DNA from: Symsagittifera roscoffensis | Lineage: Eukaryota > Xenacoelomorpha > Acoela > Convolutidae | DNA length: 64,000 nt | Assembly (NCBI RefSeq): GCF_963678635.1 | Contig: NC_087068.1 | Location: 6,537,907 to 6,601,906 of the forward strand | Direction of reading: 5' to 3' | Shown: piece by piece, positions 25,901 through 33,301 of the stretch | Numbering within the stretch: position 1 is the stretch's first letter | How the letters are laid out: the number at the start of each line of letters is the position of its first letter | Notes under the pieces: generated by a model | Database searches by the model: none | What the model saw: only the letters and a program-made list of their open reading frames with translations | Told to the model about the DNA's origin: nothing | Made by a program: the position numbers and the translations under genes

Positions 25901-28900
25901 GTTGGTGCTCAAAAAGAGCTCCTATCCTGTGTCCAAAATTGGAACAAAGTCGCCCCGGCCGTTTTCGTCCACAAAGGCATTAAGTGGAAGTTTAACCCGC
26001 CCAGTGCCCCTCATCACGGTGGCGCCTGGGAGCGGCTAGTGAGAAGTGTTAAGCGAGTGTTGTACGACATATTAGGCAACAGGAGATTAACTGAGGAAGT
26101 TCTAGGAACAACGCTCTGCCTAGTTGAACAATTACTTAACGCAAGACCGATCACTCCGGTCAGTTCCGATCCGCACGACCTAGAGGCACTCACCCCGAAT
26201 CACTTCATTCTCGGTCACAGCGCAGCTAGCTTCCCGTCGTTAAGTTTCGAAGATAACTTTGATTATAAAAAGCATTACGCCAGAGCACAATCGTACGCTA
26301 ACGCAGTTTGGTCACGCTGGCTGCGTGAATATGTACCATCTCTCAACAAGAGAGCAAAGTGGCATAATGATTCGGATGTCACACTGAAAACCGGCGACTT
26401 GGTTTGGGTAGTCGAACCCGACAGCCCACGTGGGCATTACCCACTCGCCCGTATTGTTAAACTACACTACGGCAAAGACGGATGCGCCCGATCCGCCGAT
26501 ATCAAAACTGTTACGAGCGAGCTGACACGACCGACCGTAAAACTCGCACCTGTTCTTCCGTCTTTAGGGGCGGAGGATGTTGCAGCGCAAATGTAAATGT
26601 GCGAGAGTATAAATGCATATAAAAGTAAATACATACAGGGACAGTAGCCAAGCGTATACATGGTGCGTCCCGGCGGGTTCGGCGCCGGTTCGAATCCCGA
26701 CTAGGTCATTTCCTTTCTAGAACTCGAATGTGCACCGAACCTGATGGGATGCCCCGTAACCAGGTTCGGTCCCCCCAAAACCGATTTTAACCGTCTTTTC
26801 GCTCTAATTTGGTTCAGCCTTGATTAAGGCTGACCTTTAAAAAGAGCAATTTGTCTCAAGGACAAATACTGGCCATTTTTGCAGCTTGCTTTGATTTATG
26901 CAGTTTTTGTGGCCGATGTTACCGATGATAGAGTTTGTTAAAATTATCGTTATATTTTCAAATTTCCGTTATATTTCCGGAGTTATTTTGCCGAGAAAAT
27001 ACTCATTAATTAAATTGTTTAAAAACCGTTTTTTATATAATCTTGGAGATTGACGCGCACAGTATTTTTTGAAAAACACGAGTATTAAGACATTACCAAT
27101 GTTGATTTATCATTAAAATTAAACTTATGAACCAGTAAACAGTCGGTATAAACATAAACACCAGTTGCGCCGAAAAACATTTGAAATAGAAAACTTTCTC
27201 AGCTATCAAAAAATTAAAAACTAGAGTTGAAAATTTCGAAAAAAGATAGCAATCCGACTCACAAACAATAAAATTATGATATGATACCACAGTTGACTCC
27301 AACTAGCTTACTCTGAGGTGCCTAAAACCGGCCGAAAAAATCAACCTACGCATTGTTCCATCAGCTTACAAAAAGGCTTTAAAAAGATTTTACTTTCGTG
27401 CAATTGCGTGGTAGTGGTATTTGAGGTACCTGATTCTGCTTGAAAAGAAAACAATCGATTTCTTTGATTCCCTTTCACTCGCTCGAGTGTTCTCGACTCG
27501 AAAAGGAAAAAAGTCACACTTTTTGAGTTTAATTTTTGTACACTACTACCCGGGTTGACTAAATGCAGTTTATCTGCGTGGTAACTGCCGGTTACACTCT
27601 GGGTTTTCTTATGACAAAAAATCCGTGGCTAGTGTTTCGGATGAAACACAAAATTTCAAAACAAAAATTCTTTGTATTTTTATTTATGGAAAAAATGCTT
27701 ATCAAACAATTTCATAGTATGGAAAAAATGCTTATCATATAATTTCATAAAGCTTATTTTGCTATTTTAATACACTTACTTTTACTCTATGAAATTGTCT
27801 GAAAGAGTTGGATAAGCTTTTTTTTTTCAATAATGAAAGTCGTATGATAAGCATTTTTTGTCAGCACAGGATACCACGAATAGTAAATTCGCCGCTAATA
27901 AAACTATGCATTAGCGTTGTTTTTAGCTGGAAGAGTCCACTACCTGGGCTGGGAAGGAGTTCGAAACTCACTGCTCCCACTGTCTCAGTACCTCCGATGC
28001 TCAACTCACACCTGGTAAGCACCAGGGTTCAGACCTTCTTTTCTTTTTCCAGTGGGAGAAACTGATGAACCACGTTTTTTTTTGCGATTGGTTCCCTAGT
28101 TACAGGGGCGGTTTCATGGAGGGGGGGGGGGGGGGAGGGTTTAAAGCATATTCAGAAACTTGTTGACTTCTGTAGTTCGACCAATTTGTTTGTCAGGGCG
28201 CCTTAAGCATAAATTTTAGGGTCAATCTGATGTCGTAAAAAGTACCAAAGGAGTCCATTTTAGGTGGTTAAGTGGTCGAATCCCTGAAGAGGGGGACGTC
28301 CCCACCCCCAAATCCGATTCTGAATAGAACCTAGTTCAAATTTTGGCGAGTGAAAAAGCTTCCTCTTAACAAAGATCCCGTGTAAACTAAATTGAAGAAG
28401 AATGCGGTTGAAGTAGAGAAAAGTTATCAGATTTTTGGAATCTACTTGTATTCATTTCGTTCACAGGGGTGTCTTTCTCCAGTCTGCGTGCAGCACGTGC
28501 ATTCGCTGTGCTCACTCTCATCACCGTGATCTTGTTCACGGCCGCAGTGCTCATGTTTTTGATCCTGGTCACGTGCGATGTGAAGCTACTCCCCTTGGAA
28601 AAGGTGTTCTGGTTTCTGGTCGTGACAGGTTTGATATTCATTCTGTTTTTCTCTGCGTTTAAATGGTAAAATCTAGAGCTGGTTCTTAAATACCATCAGT
28701 TATAAAAAGCGTAAGCCCAGTAAACACTGCTTTTGCATGTGTGCATTGGCAATGCATAACTTTTTTCTGAGACAACAATTGGCGATTGTCAGTTAGCTGA
28801 AAAACTAATCGGACCACTTATTAATGAGCGATGGAGGAAGGCCTTGGAACAGCAGATATATGCGTTTCGGGCCCTGAAATCAAAGGTATCGGGTCTAACT

Positions 28901-31900
28901 AGCAAAAAAATTTATTATTCCCTCCATTTGAAAAATGGGGAGAAACTTTGTATTCTAGTTTGTTTCAGTTTTTCTTTTTTTCTACTTTTTTGTTTTCCAA
29001 GCAAAATCAGGTAACACAAATAATCATCGAAATGTTCTGAGTGATGTATTATATGAACGCCCTTTTAGTCGCAATTCGAGCGACATTAAAAAGTTCGAGC
29101 GACATTCGAGCGACATTCCAAAAAACTTCCCAGTGTCGAGAAAAACCAATTTGAAATTTTTTTTGTTGTAATTTCGAGCTTATAAGGTGGGTGAGCTTCC
29201 AAGTTTACAATAGCTTATTTATGCTTAATGTAAGCCGGAAGCCCTAAAAATTTAATTTTACTCAAGTGAAGGTAGTTTTTGGAGTTTTTAGCGCAATTTT
29301 GGGATTTAAAAAGTTCAAAAACTCAAAAAAAAAATGGAAAAAGTTTGATTTTTTTTTCAAAAAAGTTTCTTCATTTTTTTCTGTTTTTCTAGACAGTTTT
29401 CAACAACAAATGTTTTTTAATTAGCTTAGTTTACTATGAGTGACGAATATGCCTGTTTTTACTTTTTTATACAGATCTTTTTATCAAACCAGCCGAAAAA
29501 AAACGACACTGTGTTTTGTGTTTTTTTTTAAAGTATGCTCGGAGCCTTCTGTTTTTTTTCGGCTATCCTTGTTTTCCTAAATAATCAGACAAGTAAATTG
29601 AAATATATCTGTAAGTTATGAAAAATTGAAGATGCCTGCTTCAATCGCGGAGTTTGCCTGCTTCAATTTTCAATCTGTTGGTACGATAGAAGAACTAGTT
29701 GCACTTAAATCAAATTTGAAAGCTAGTTCTTGCATTGCTCGACAAATTTTTTAGACAAATATGTTTCTCAACTGTTTTTTAAGGGTCCCATCAATATCTT
29801 GGTGATTTATTTATTATATTGGTGTAAACCCATATCCGGTTTTTGCCTGCAGTTTAGAAAAAAACACTTGAACTTTTTTATACTCCTCTCAAAATAGCCA
29901 AATATGCTCCTCTGCGCGTACATTTGGCACGAGTGTTATATTTTGGGGAGCGGTGGTGAAGTGGTTACGTCTCCGCCTCTCAATCGAAAGGTCGGATGTT
30001 CGAGGCCCACCATGATCCGTGCTCGTTGCTTGAGGGTGATGCAACTTTACCCAGCCCGCAAAAATAACCAAAAAAAGTGCATGTAGTTCTTAAACAGGGG
30101 CACAACAGCGGTTTGCCGTGATGAACTGTACAGTTCTTGTGTTGGTCCTTTCCCCGTGGATAAATGATCTTAATCTAATATTGCGCGTAAATATTGTGCG
30201 TGTTCGTTTTGGCGTTAATTCAAACTATTCTGTTTTTGAAATTGATAGCTTAGTTTTCAAATTGTGAGAAAGTTGTCTTAATTAGGGAGACTCAACTCAA
30301 TATTAAGCGTGTCTTTATGTCTATCAATCAATCATGCGTCAATTGTATTACGTTGATTTGCTAAAAAAAACTCAATTTTCATGTTTCATGCTAAAAGATT
30401 GGTCTGCTAAAAGAAAGGTCTCCCAAAGTTTTTCTTCAGATCATATGTTTTGCAAGATGTATAATGTTTTGGACAGATAAAGTTACAAATAATAACAAAA
30501 TTATCTGTATCAGGATGACGCCCTAATTGTTCCAACTACCTTTTGGTTTCTACAAAGAAGTTTTTTTTACTTGAAAAAAAAAATAATAAAAAAAGATTTG
30601 TTAGCCAATTAATATCACAACAGTTACGAAAAATAGCCCGCCATATTTTAGTTTGAATTAATTTGTAAGGTGCGGTAATTTGCCGTTGACGCCTTTTCGA
30701 TTAGAATTTATAGAAATAGCACTCCAGATCCAAGGGTTCCGACAGTACAAACTTGATAGTTTGGTTTCGCAAAAAGAAAGATTTGTCCCGCAGCATTTGT
30801 TGCAGCTTCAAAGCCACAAGTAATTAAATGCGAACCTTGTTTCCTACGTTTTTAAGGCCTAGAGTCTTTCTTAGAGATTCGTCGTAATTTTAGGAACCCA
30901 ACTATCATACTCTTGTCGCTGCAATACTTTCATTTAAAAGTCGGGCCAAGAGATGGTGACATAGAAGCCATTCAAAGTAAAAGCCAGCTACCATATGAGC
31001 TCGCCAAAACCCAAAGCGGTTTCCTGATAACTCTTATGTAACTATTATGCCACAACCAGGAAAATCAAACTCACCAGCATCTCAGAGAATTGATAAAAAT
31101 CAATTATAATGGATTTTTGTGGTCCAAAATGTTAACAATATAATCGATTCCCATGTTCCCCACAGAATCTAATTCGATATTTTGTCAAACTTGAAATTAG
31201 TTATAATCCATTTAAGATCATTTAAAAGTAATTTCTTTTCAACTTCATTTTTAAATCGAGCCGTGCAAAGTTCGCATGAATTTCTTCCTTCATCAAATGA
31301 GTAATGCCCTTTACCCCCTCCCTCCTACAAATGCTTTCCCCTTAACCTCACCAACCCCCCATCCAAATCAACCCTCGTAATCCAAATCAACCCTCGTAAC
31401 AAAAGTAATGGAATATTTGAGCTTGTGTGATTTTTTTCTTTTCAGACAAATTTCGACTTTTTAACTGGCCACTTTTGACAAAAATTCTTTACATCACTCA
31501 AAAAGTATTGTTGTCTTGAGCTCAAATGCAAAAAAAATGTTTCACCTGTGATCATTTTTTATGAAGTTATGGGGTTTAAATATTGCTATTTGTGTCAATT
31601 TGGGACAACTAGCGTGCGATAGATTTCGCGCTTTCAACGCGTAAGCAGGGATTTAATCCGTCTTAGAAGCTGTTCCAAATTGGTTGAAGGAAGATTATTT
31701 GCCATTATTGATATAATACTACGAGCGAAATATCAGTGTGTACTTTTAATGGCGTGTGGTGGATACTATTCACAAAATAAAACTCGAATTATTTTTCTTT
31801 TTCATTTTATTCTTATTACATTTAAATTTTTCAGGTTATTACTACTCCATAGACCTTAAAAGGCAGTCGGAACATTCAGTGCTTCGCCCTGATACGAGCG

Positions 31901-33246
31901 GTCTTGTTTCAGTTTGTGGCAAAAGGTCCTAATTTACTAATTTTGATAATTTACTTATTTTACTAATTATAACCTAAAAACGCTTTTGTGGCCTGTTTTT
32001 TCAAAAGTTTGCCTGCGGCGCAAAAAAATTGGTTACAATGGGTTTTTATAGTGATTTGGGAGAGCTCAGAAAATCAATTTGGTCGCCCTAAAAAAGGTCG
32101 ACAAAATTTTCGAAATTTTTTCGAAAATCCGCCCCCCTCGAGAAAATCCTAGATCCGCGCCTGATCATACGAGCTGTTTATTACTCCCCGGATAACTACC
32201 GTTATGTCCTGAGTTATTATAACACCATGTAGTGTTCTGTTTTTTACCAGTCTGGATTGTGTTGTCTGAGCCCTCAAGCAAAAAAATACTGTATATTGTA
32301 ACTGTTTCCAGGTATCATTCAGTGGACTCTTTTCCTCGTGACACTCATATGCACTTCGAGCTTCATGAACCAACTGGACCATGTCAACTTCTCAAACGGA
32401 ACTTCAGCGGAAGTAGGCGCACTGGACTTCGGCTACGGAAAGGTCAAAGCAGTTCAAGCGTACATAAAAACCAACATTATTGGTCAAAGTTGATTTTAAC
32501 TTGAATTTCTCATTAGAATCACATTTTAATGAATTTGCACTTGAACGAAATCGTCATACAAGAACTGGTTTGGGAATTGCATGTAATTTTAGATTCCCAA
32601 AATGTGTACGTTCAAAAACAATAGTAGAAAAGTGATTAATATGAATCCCCCATTCAGAGGAAAAATTAGGGTACGGGTTTAACAGAGTGGATCCAGTGCT
32701 ATGTATCCAAGGGATTTGGGATCTCTTCATAAGTATTTCCCAGCGTGTACAAAGGGGGGACTCGTAACTAGGTTAAAAATATTACATATGCTTCACCGTT
32801 GATTAGAAGTTTACACGGGTTGCAACTCGTTTCTAAGGTACCGGTTTAAATCCTTAAATTTACCATTGAACAAGATTTATTATATTGATTGAGTCTTTTC
32901 TGTGTTATGGTGGCCTAATTTGAACCTTTTATTTATTAGAAATGTTAATTAATCACCGGCAATCGATTTTGATGGGTTAAAATGAATCAAAAACAAAATA
33001 CAAGATCTTTATTTAGCAGTAAAGCTTTCTTGATTTTGGGCCGCCGTATGAAATAAATGAGCCGGCAGTTTACAGTGTGTAGTCGAATTAATGAAAAAAT
33101 AACTTTCGTAATAAGTATGTTTGCTTGAACTGTGTCTCAAGGTCATGTCGTGGATCACATTTTTTGTGCTGATTGTTCCTGTCGGGTTAAACGGGTTCAT
33201 GGCATACGAGTTGGTCACTGGAAAAGCCTCGCCAATGGGCACGTAG
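16798..33246 (+). CDS. Claudin/PMP22-type four-span membrane protein (five exons, 212 aa)
   Basis: Joining exons 16798-16950, 27927-28014, 28467-28628, 32312-32442 and 33142-33246 gives one open frame of 212 codons. Exit phases are 0, 1, 1 and 0, each matching the next entry. Predicted layout: TM1 about residues 9-29; first extracellular loop 30-88 with W31, a YGIFSSC motif (C49) and further cysteines at 66 and 69; TM2 about 90-114; TM3 about 126-148; second loop with two N-glycosylation sequons (NFS, NGT); TM4 about 181-200; and a short tail. The loop W...C...C pattern and the length fit the claudin/PMP22/EMP superfamily, proteins of cell junctions or membrane organisation. The GLW of true claudins is GIF here, so the exact subfamily is open. 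Intron 1 contains a complete BEL retrotransposon. Confidence 0.75.
16951..18013. other. Intron 1 of the claudin-like gene, part before the BEL insertion
   Basis: AT-rich intron sequence with no further feature that I can support. Confidence 0.5.
18049..18066 (+). promoter_or_regulatory. TATA motifs in the BEL LTR
   Basis: TATAAAT and TATAAAAG occur ten bases apart near the start of the LTR. This is a plausible RNA polymerase II core promoter for the element and is repeated in the 3' LTR. Confidence 0.5.
18128..18138 (+). promoter_or_regulatory. Pol III box-B-like motif in the 5' LTR
   Basis: GGTTCGAATCC is an exact match to the tRNA box B consensus. About 40 bases upstream lies TAGCCAAGCG, resembling box A. 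The same block recurs in the 3' LTR at 26687-26697. It could be a captured tRNA/SINE fragment; function is untested. Confidence 0.45.
18424..18446 (+). promoter_or_regulatory. Primer-binding site of the BEL element
   Basis: TGGCGCCCCACAAGGGACTC begins three bases after the LTR end. It looks like the complement of a tRNA 3' end (TGG is the complement of CCA) and resembles lysine-tRNA-type sites, although the exact tRNA cannot be fixed here. Confidence 0.7.
18508..18705 (+). repeat. 26-bp tandem repeat in the BEL leader, seven units plus a partial
   Basis: Units start at 18508 and every 26 bases to 18690, with the core CAGTTGGCCGAAAGTCGTCA. Variation is limited (AAAGTC/AAGGTC, GTTGG/GTGGG). 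Because 26 is not a multiple of 3, each forward frame cycles through the same 26-residue repeat, giving three overlapping open frames that I regard as non-genic. Confidence 0.9.
19331..19848 (+). repeat. Three ~118-base leader repeats, each with a covarying hairpin
   Basis: Repeats start at about 19334, 19529 and 19728 (spacing 195-199) and share TAAGTGGTC, TTCATCCTCAGGTTT, CTCCG, GTGTTGTT and TTGGTAA. Each has an 11-12 bp perfect stem: 19356-19366 with 19424-19434, 19549-19560 with 19618-19629, and 19747-19757 with 19815-19825. Stem sequences differ between copies, yet both arms change together. This suggests conserved RNA structure upstream of gag, for example for packaging, dimerisation or translation. 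Confidence 0.75.
19932..20597 (+). pseudogene. BEL gag, N-terminal part, frameshifted
   Basis: Starts with ATG at 19932 and encodes 221 codons of helical, coiled-coil-prone, charged protein rich in E, K and Q (ending LELEELAEVQ), then a premature TGA caused by a one-base shift near 20580. The coiled-coil pattern resumes immediately in the next frame (KLAEIELKEFELEEEL), so gag was originally continuous. In intact elements Gag forms the particle that packages the RNA. The start is chosen because it is the first ATG after the structured leader. Confidence 0.75.
20600..22272 (+). pseudogene. BEL gag, central and C-terminal part
   Basis: This continues the previous fragment in another frame for about 550 codons: a long proline-, valine- and threonine-rich linker (20.9-21.6 kb), then a conserved-looking capsid-type domain starting around LPELNLEVFDGEPLNWYEWF and continuing to a stop at 22270. 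The phrase F-G-PLNWYEWF is typical of the BEL/Pao DUF1759-type gag region. A further one-base shift separates it from the zinc-knuckle/protease frame that begins at 22281. Confidence 0.8.
22281..25838 (+). CDS. pol: BEL pol: zinc knuckles, protease, RT, RNase H, integrase N-terminus
   Basis: A single frame of 1185 codons. Near the start are CCHC-type knuckles (CSLCKGQHALWNC, CFSCLQGNHTFRKC). An aspartic protease follows with ALCDTGSTHSWVS. Reverse transcriptase comes next: the substrate motif ADIEGMFLQ and the catalytic FYMDDYLDSF at about 23971-24000. RNase H has HTFGDSSQDV, KLELQAALLATRL, MWTDSTTVLQW and DNPADTGTRG. Then comes the integrase zinc module (HMHFQHAHQG ... CITCRK). The last ~65 codons, after about 25640, are off frame: a one-base shift moves the integrase core to the next frame. 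All visible catalytic residues of protease, RT and RNase H are intact. The enzymes act on the element's own RNA inside particles. Confidence 0.92.
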   Translation: MLAGNTKVSSKDEKSREKTRFPPCSLCKGQHALWNCSVFKEKNATQRAKYVAEQKLCFSCLQGNHTFRKCQKARKCPKQDCESTHNVLLHGAEKVFPPKEADRSPSTQTNTNTTSANNAACVKPCEETAKGILPVALVDVSSVSENSNALALCDTGSTHSWVSAALVERLKLVGTPVNVTTDGFNSAKASKTQRVHLKVSAKPNESEFSFSFVAFVKHNMYIGPDVINVSELQVKYPQLAPLKTTAYNYKEIEIVIGQDFYHAIRPLEHVFGDELDSPCAVRLPIGWVISGPSPDRSSLNSSSFNCVTDDTSLTDQIKTWYELESYGAFKQVDARSAADKRALSILKTETVHDGERYTVPMLWSDNDVSLPNNYYSSLAQLKSLEKRLDKDPLLREKYTETIREDISKGYVITVNPHDPSSRAEREWYLPHHPVLNPNKLGKVRRVLNGASKFHGTSLNRSLLVGPDLLQNLIFVLLRFRQHKYAVSADIEGMFLQAGVLVRDQPSLRFLWREDPTSSVVVHQYTRHIFGARDSPTCANFALQKTASDNQAEYPEAASAVVQKFYMDDYLDSFENTADALSLSKDLVAMLKLGGFNLTKFVSNVPEVTTALNPENRESNPSVKDICKSPDQSSHVLGLRWDHVKDTLVVSRGVDRPLDKAITQRTVLSFVSSVFDPIGLVAPYTVKARLLLKDIWRISGQKWDDDLPEEIKQQFLDWHSGLPLLGTLTIPRSYFTEPFDRCELHTFGDSSQDVFCAVSFLRARLAKSQKTELAFVFGKARVAPMKMLSIPKLELQAALLATRLKEEILKALTFKVSNVFMWTDSTTVLQWLNSCNKLPVFVGNRTGEILESTTIDQWNHVLSGDNPADTGTRGISSEALKDSSWIRGPSILRTCDWPFKPNTDVIKKIQLKGPLCDIDTCLETASTFVVDASSEKAPSIRLFKNWDKFSSIVKYKRVLAFMLRVLPSHKHFRTKTLEITDPSELDIAEQKLIYLAQSESFPAEVKILQSDKLITKKSRIAKYSPFIGPAGILRSTGRISRLVDTDFDSKHPIILDGRHRVAHMLIRHMHFQHAHQGLDYMRAVVQLKYIVLKLRWLLGNIENTCITCRKRKAKTVVPIMSDLRLKDWVTSSLPSPTQVLIILARFKCQYAEVPKRDGVSYLPASRLEQFTSSWFHLSILVPASWA
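25640..26596 (+). pseudogene. BEL integrase core and C-terminus (frameshifted from pol)
   Basis: After a one-base shift near 25640 the integrase core continues in a frame open to 26594. The first catalytic Asp is in GVDYFGPFQV, the second in ILSDNGTNFVGA and the Glu in GGAWERLVRSVKRVL, giving a complete D,D,E set. A C-terminal region with GDLVWVVEPD precedes the stop, which overlaps the start of the 3' LTR. It is separated from its zinc module by the shift, so the enzyme would not be made whole unless ribosomes change frame here; there is no obvious slippery site. Confidence 0.88.
26566..26577 (+). promoter_or_regulatory. Polypurine tract of the BEL element
   Basis: AGGGGCGGAGGA lies immediately before the 3' LTR. 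It is the expected position and composition for the plus-strand primer, and it overlaps the end of the integrase frame. Confidence 0.65.
26578..27061 (+). repeat. 3' LTR of the BEL element
   Basis: 484 bp, TG...CA termini. It is near-identical to the 5' LTR apart from 22-base and 60-base blocks present only here. It contains the same TATA motifs and the box-B-like GGTTCGAATCC (26687-26697). Confidence 0.92.
27067..27926 (+). other. Intron 1 remainder with an AT-rich inverted repeat
   Basis: No gene. About 27660-27860 holds repeated, partly inverted GCTTATCA/TGATAAGC and ATTTCATA words, bounded on the left by ACCCGGGTTGAC (27549). A related block ends at 36150 with GTCAACCCGGGG, suggesting a palindromic MITE family. 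Confidence 0.4.
27927..28014 (+). CDS. Claudin-like gene, exon 2
   Basis: Follows TTTTTAG and ends CCTG|GTAAGC, a strong donor. It has 88 bases, entry phase 0 and exit phase 1. It encodes the second half of loop 1, with two cysteines (THCSHC) that could pair with C49 in the loop disulphide typical of this superfamily. Confidence 0.65.
28090..28330. repeat. hAT-MITE-like fragment with a poly-G run
   Basis: Contains CAGGGGCGG-like sequence (28104), an 18-base or so G run and the phrase AAAAAGTACCAAAG, also found in the complete MITE at 37560. It ends near AATCCGATTCTGAATAG. It is diverged and lacks clear target duplications. Confidence 0.4.
28467..28628 (+). CDS. Claudin-like gene, exon 3
   Basis: Follows GTTCACAG and ends GTGACAG|GTTTGA, phase 1 in and out. 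It encodes TM2 (RAARAFAVLTLITVILF...) and the first part of TM3 (VFWFLVVTG). The frame stays open past the donor for 13 codons, but only the internal donor keeps phase with exon 4 and yields a four-span protein. Confidence 0.7.
29947..30180 (+). mobile_element. tRNA-derived SINE-like element
   Basis: A box-A-like GGTGAAGTGG (29955-29964) and box-B-like GTTCGAGGCC (29998-30007) are 34 bases apart, around an anticodon-arm-like CCGCCTCTCAATCG. It is followed by an unrelated tail to about 30180. A second, diverged copy with the same CTCCGCCTCTCAATCGAAAG core lies on the minus strand at 44.69-44.80 kb. The dispersed tRNA head plus tail argues for a SINE rather than a functional tRNA gene. Confidence 0.55.
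31385..31925 (+). repeat. CAGGGC-hairpin repeat family, copy
   Basis: Starts with CGTAACAAAAGTAATGGAATATT and ends with GTCGGAACATTC then a hairpin-like CGCCCTGATACGAGC. The interior (TATGAAGTTATGGGGTTT, TTAATCCGTCTTAGAAG, GTTCCAAATTGG) matches the copies at 33.6, 40.4 and 42.0 kb. Noncoding MITE-like family. Confidence 0.6.
31940..32163 (-). repeat. Partial hAT-type MITE, reversed
   Basis: The reverse complement matches the left part of the MITE at 37560, including the terminus CAGGCGCGGATCTAGG and internal AATTTTGTCGACC and GCGCCGCAGGCAAA. One end only. Confidence 0.55.
32312..32442 (+). CDS. Claudin-like gene, exon 4
   Basis: Follows TGTTTCCAG and ends GGAAAG|GTCAAA, entry phase 1 and exit phase 0. 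It completes TM3 (IIQWTLFLVTLICT) and encodes extracellular loop 2, with adjacent sequons NFS and NGT and the segment GALDFGYG before TM4. The donor is non-canonical at +3 to +5 but resembles the exon 2 donor (GTCAAC) of the Rac-like gene. Confidence 0.65.
32443..33141 (+). other. Intron 4 of the claudin-like gene
   Basis: AT-rich intron with no additional feature seen. Confidence 0.5.
33142..33246 (+). CDS. Claudin-like gene, exon 5 with stop
   Basis: Follows TGTCTCAAG. It encodes TM4 (WITFFVLIVPVGLNGFMAY) and a 12-residue cytoplasmic tail ending in PMGT and TAG. No C-terminal PDZ-binding motif of the usual claudin type is present. Confidence 0.65.
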   Translation, partial: VMSWITFFVLIVPVGLNGFMAYELVTGKASPMGT

Positions 33247-33295
33247 ACGACGAAGACAGCATTTCAGTGGAAAAAAGTAGAGGAAAACGAAATTC

Positions 33296-33301
33296 AATAA
33301 A
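33296..33301 (+). promoter_or_regulatory. Poly(A) signal of the claudin-like gene
   Basis: AATAAA lies 49 bases after the stop codon of exon 5 and is followed by an A-run. This supports the 3' end of the gene model. Confidence 0.55.

Larger units (their letters stand above)
18014..27066 (+). mobile_element. BEL/Pao LTR retrotransposon, nearly full length, with 5-bp TSD
   Basis: The element itself spans 18019-27061 and is flanked by GTATT at 18014-18018 and 27062-27066, the 5-bp duplication typical of BEL/Pao. Parts in order: 5' LTR (402 bp), primer-binding site, a 1.5-kb leader with tandem repeats and hairpins, gag, protease, RT, RNase H, integrase, polypurine tract and 3' LTR (484 bp). RT carries YMDD, the protease DTGS, and the integrase an H2C2 finger and D,D,E. 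One frameshift in gag, one at the gag-pol border and one in integrase, plus two deletions in the 5' LTR relative to the 3' LTR, suggest that this copy is inactive. It lies in sense orientation inside intron 1 of the claudin-like gene. Confidence 0.93.
28629..32311 (+). other. Intron 3 of the claudin-like gene
   Basis: 3.7-kb intron, AT-rich. It contains a SINE (29947), a CAGGGC-hairpin repeat (31385-31925) and a reversed hAT-MITE fragment (31940-32163). No other coding signal. Confidence 0.5.

Noticed and set aside
28115-28140. Poly-G run as a G-quadruplex regulatory element
   Set aside because: It is part of a MITE-like repeat that also carries G and C runs elsewhere; no independent evidence of function.
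28469-28669. Open frame extending TM3 with IFILFFSAFKW to a stop
   Set aside because: It reads through the exon 3 donor at 28629. Only the spliced form keeps phase with exon 4 and gives four membrane spans.
29950-30010. Functional tRNA gene
   Set aside because: Stems do not pair properly and the core recurs with a non-tRNA tail; a SINE is more likely.
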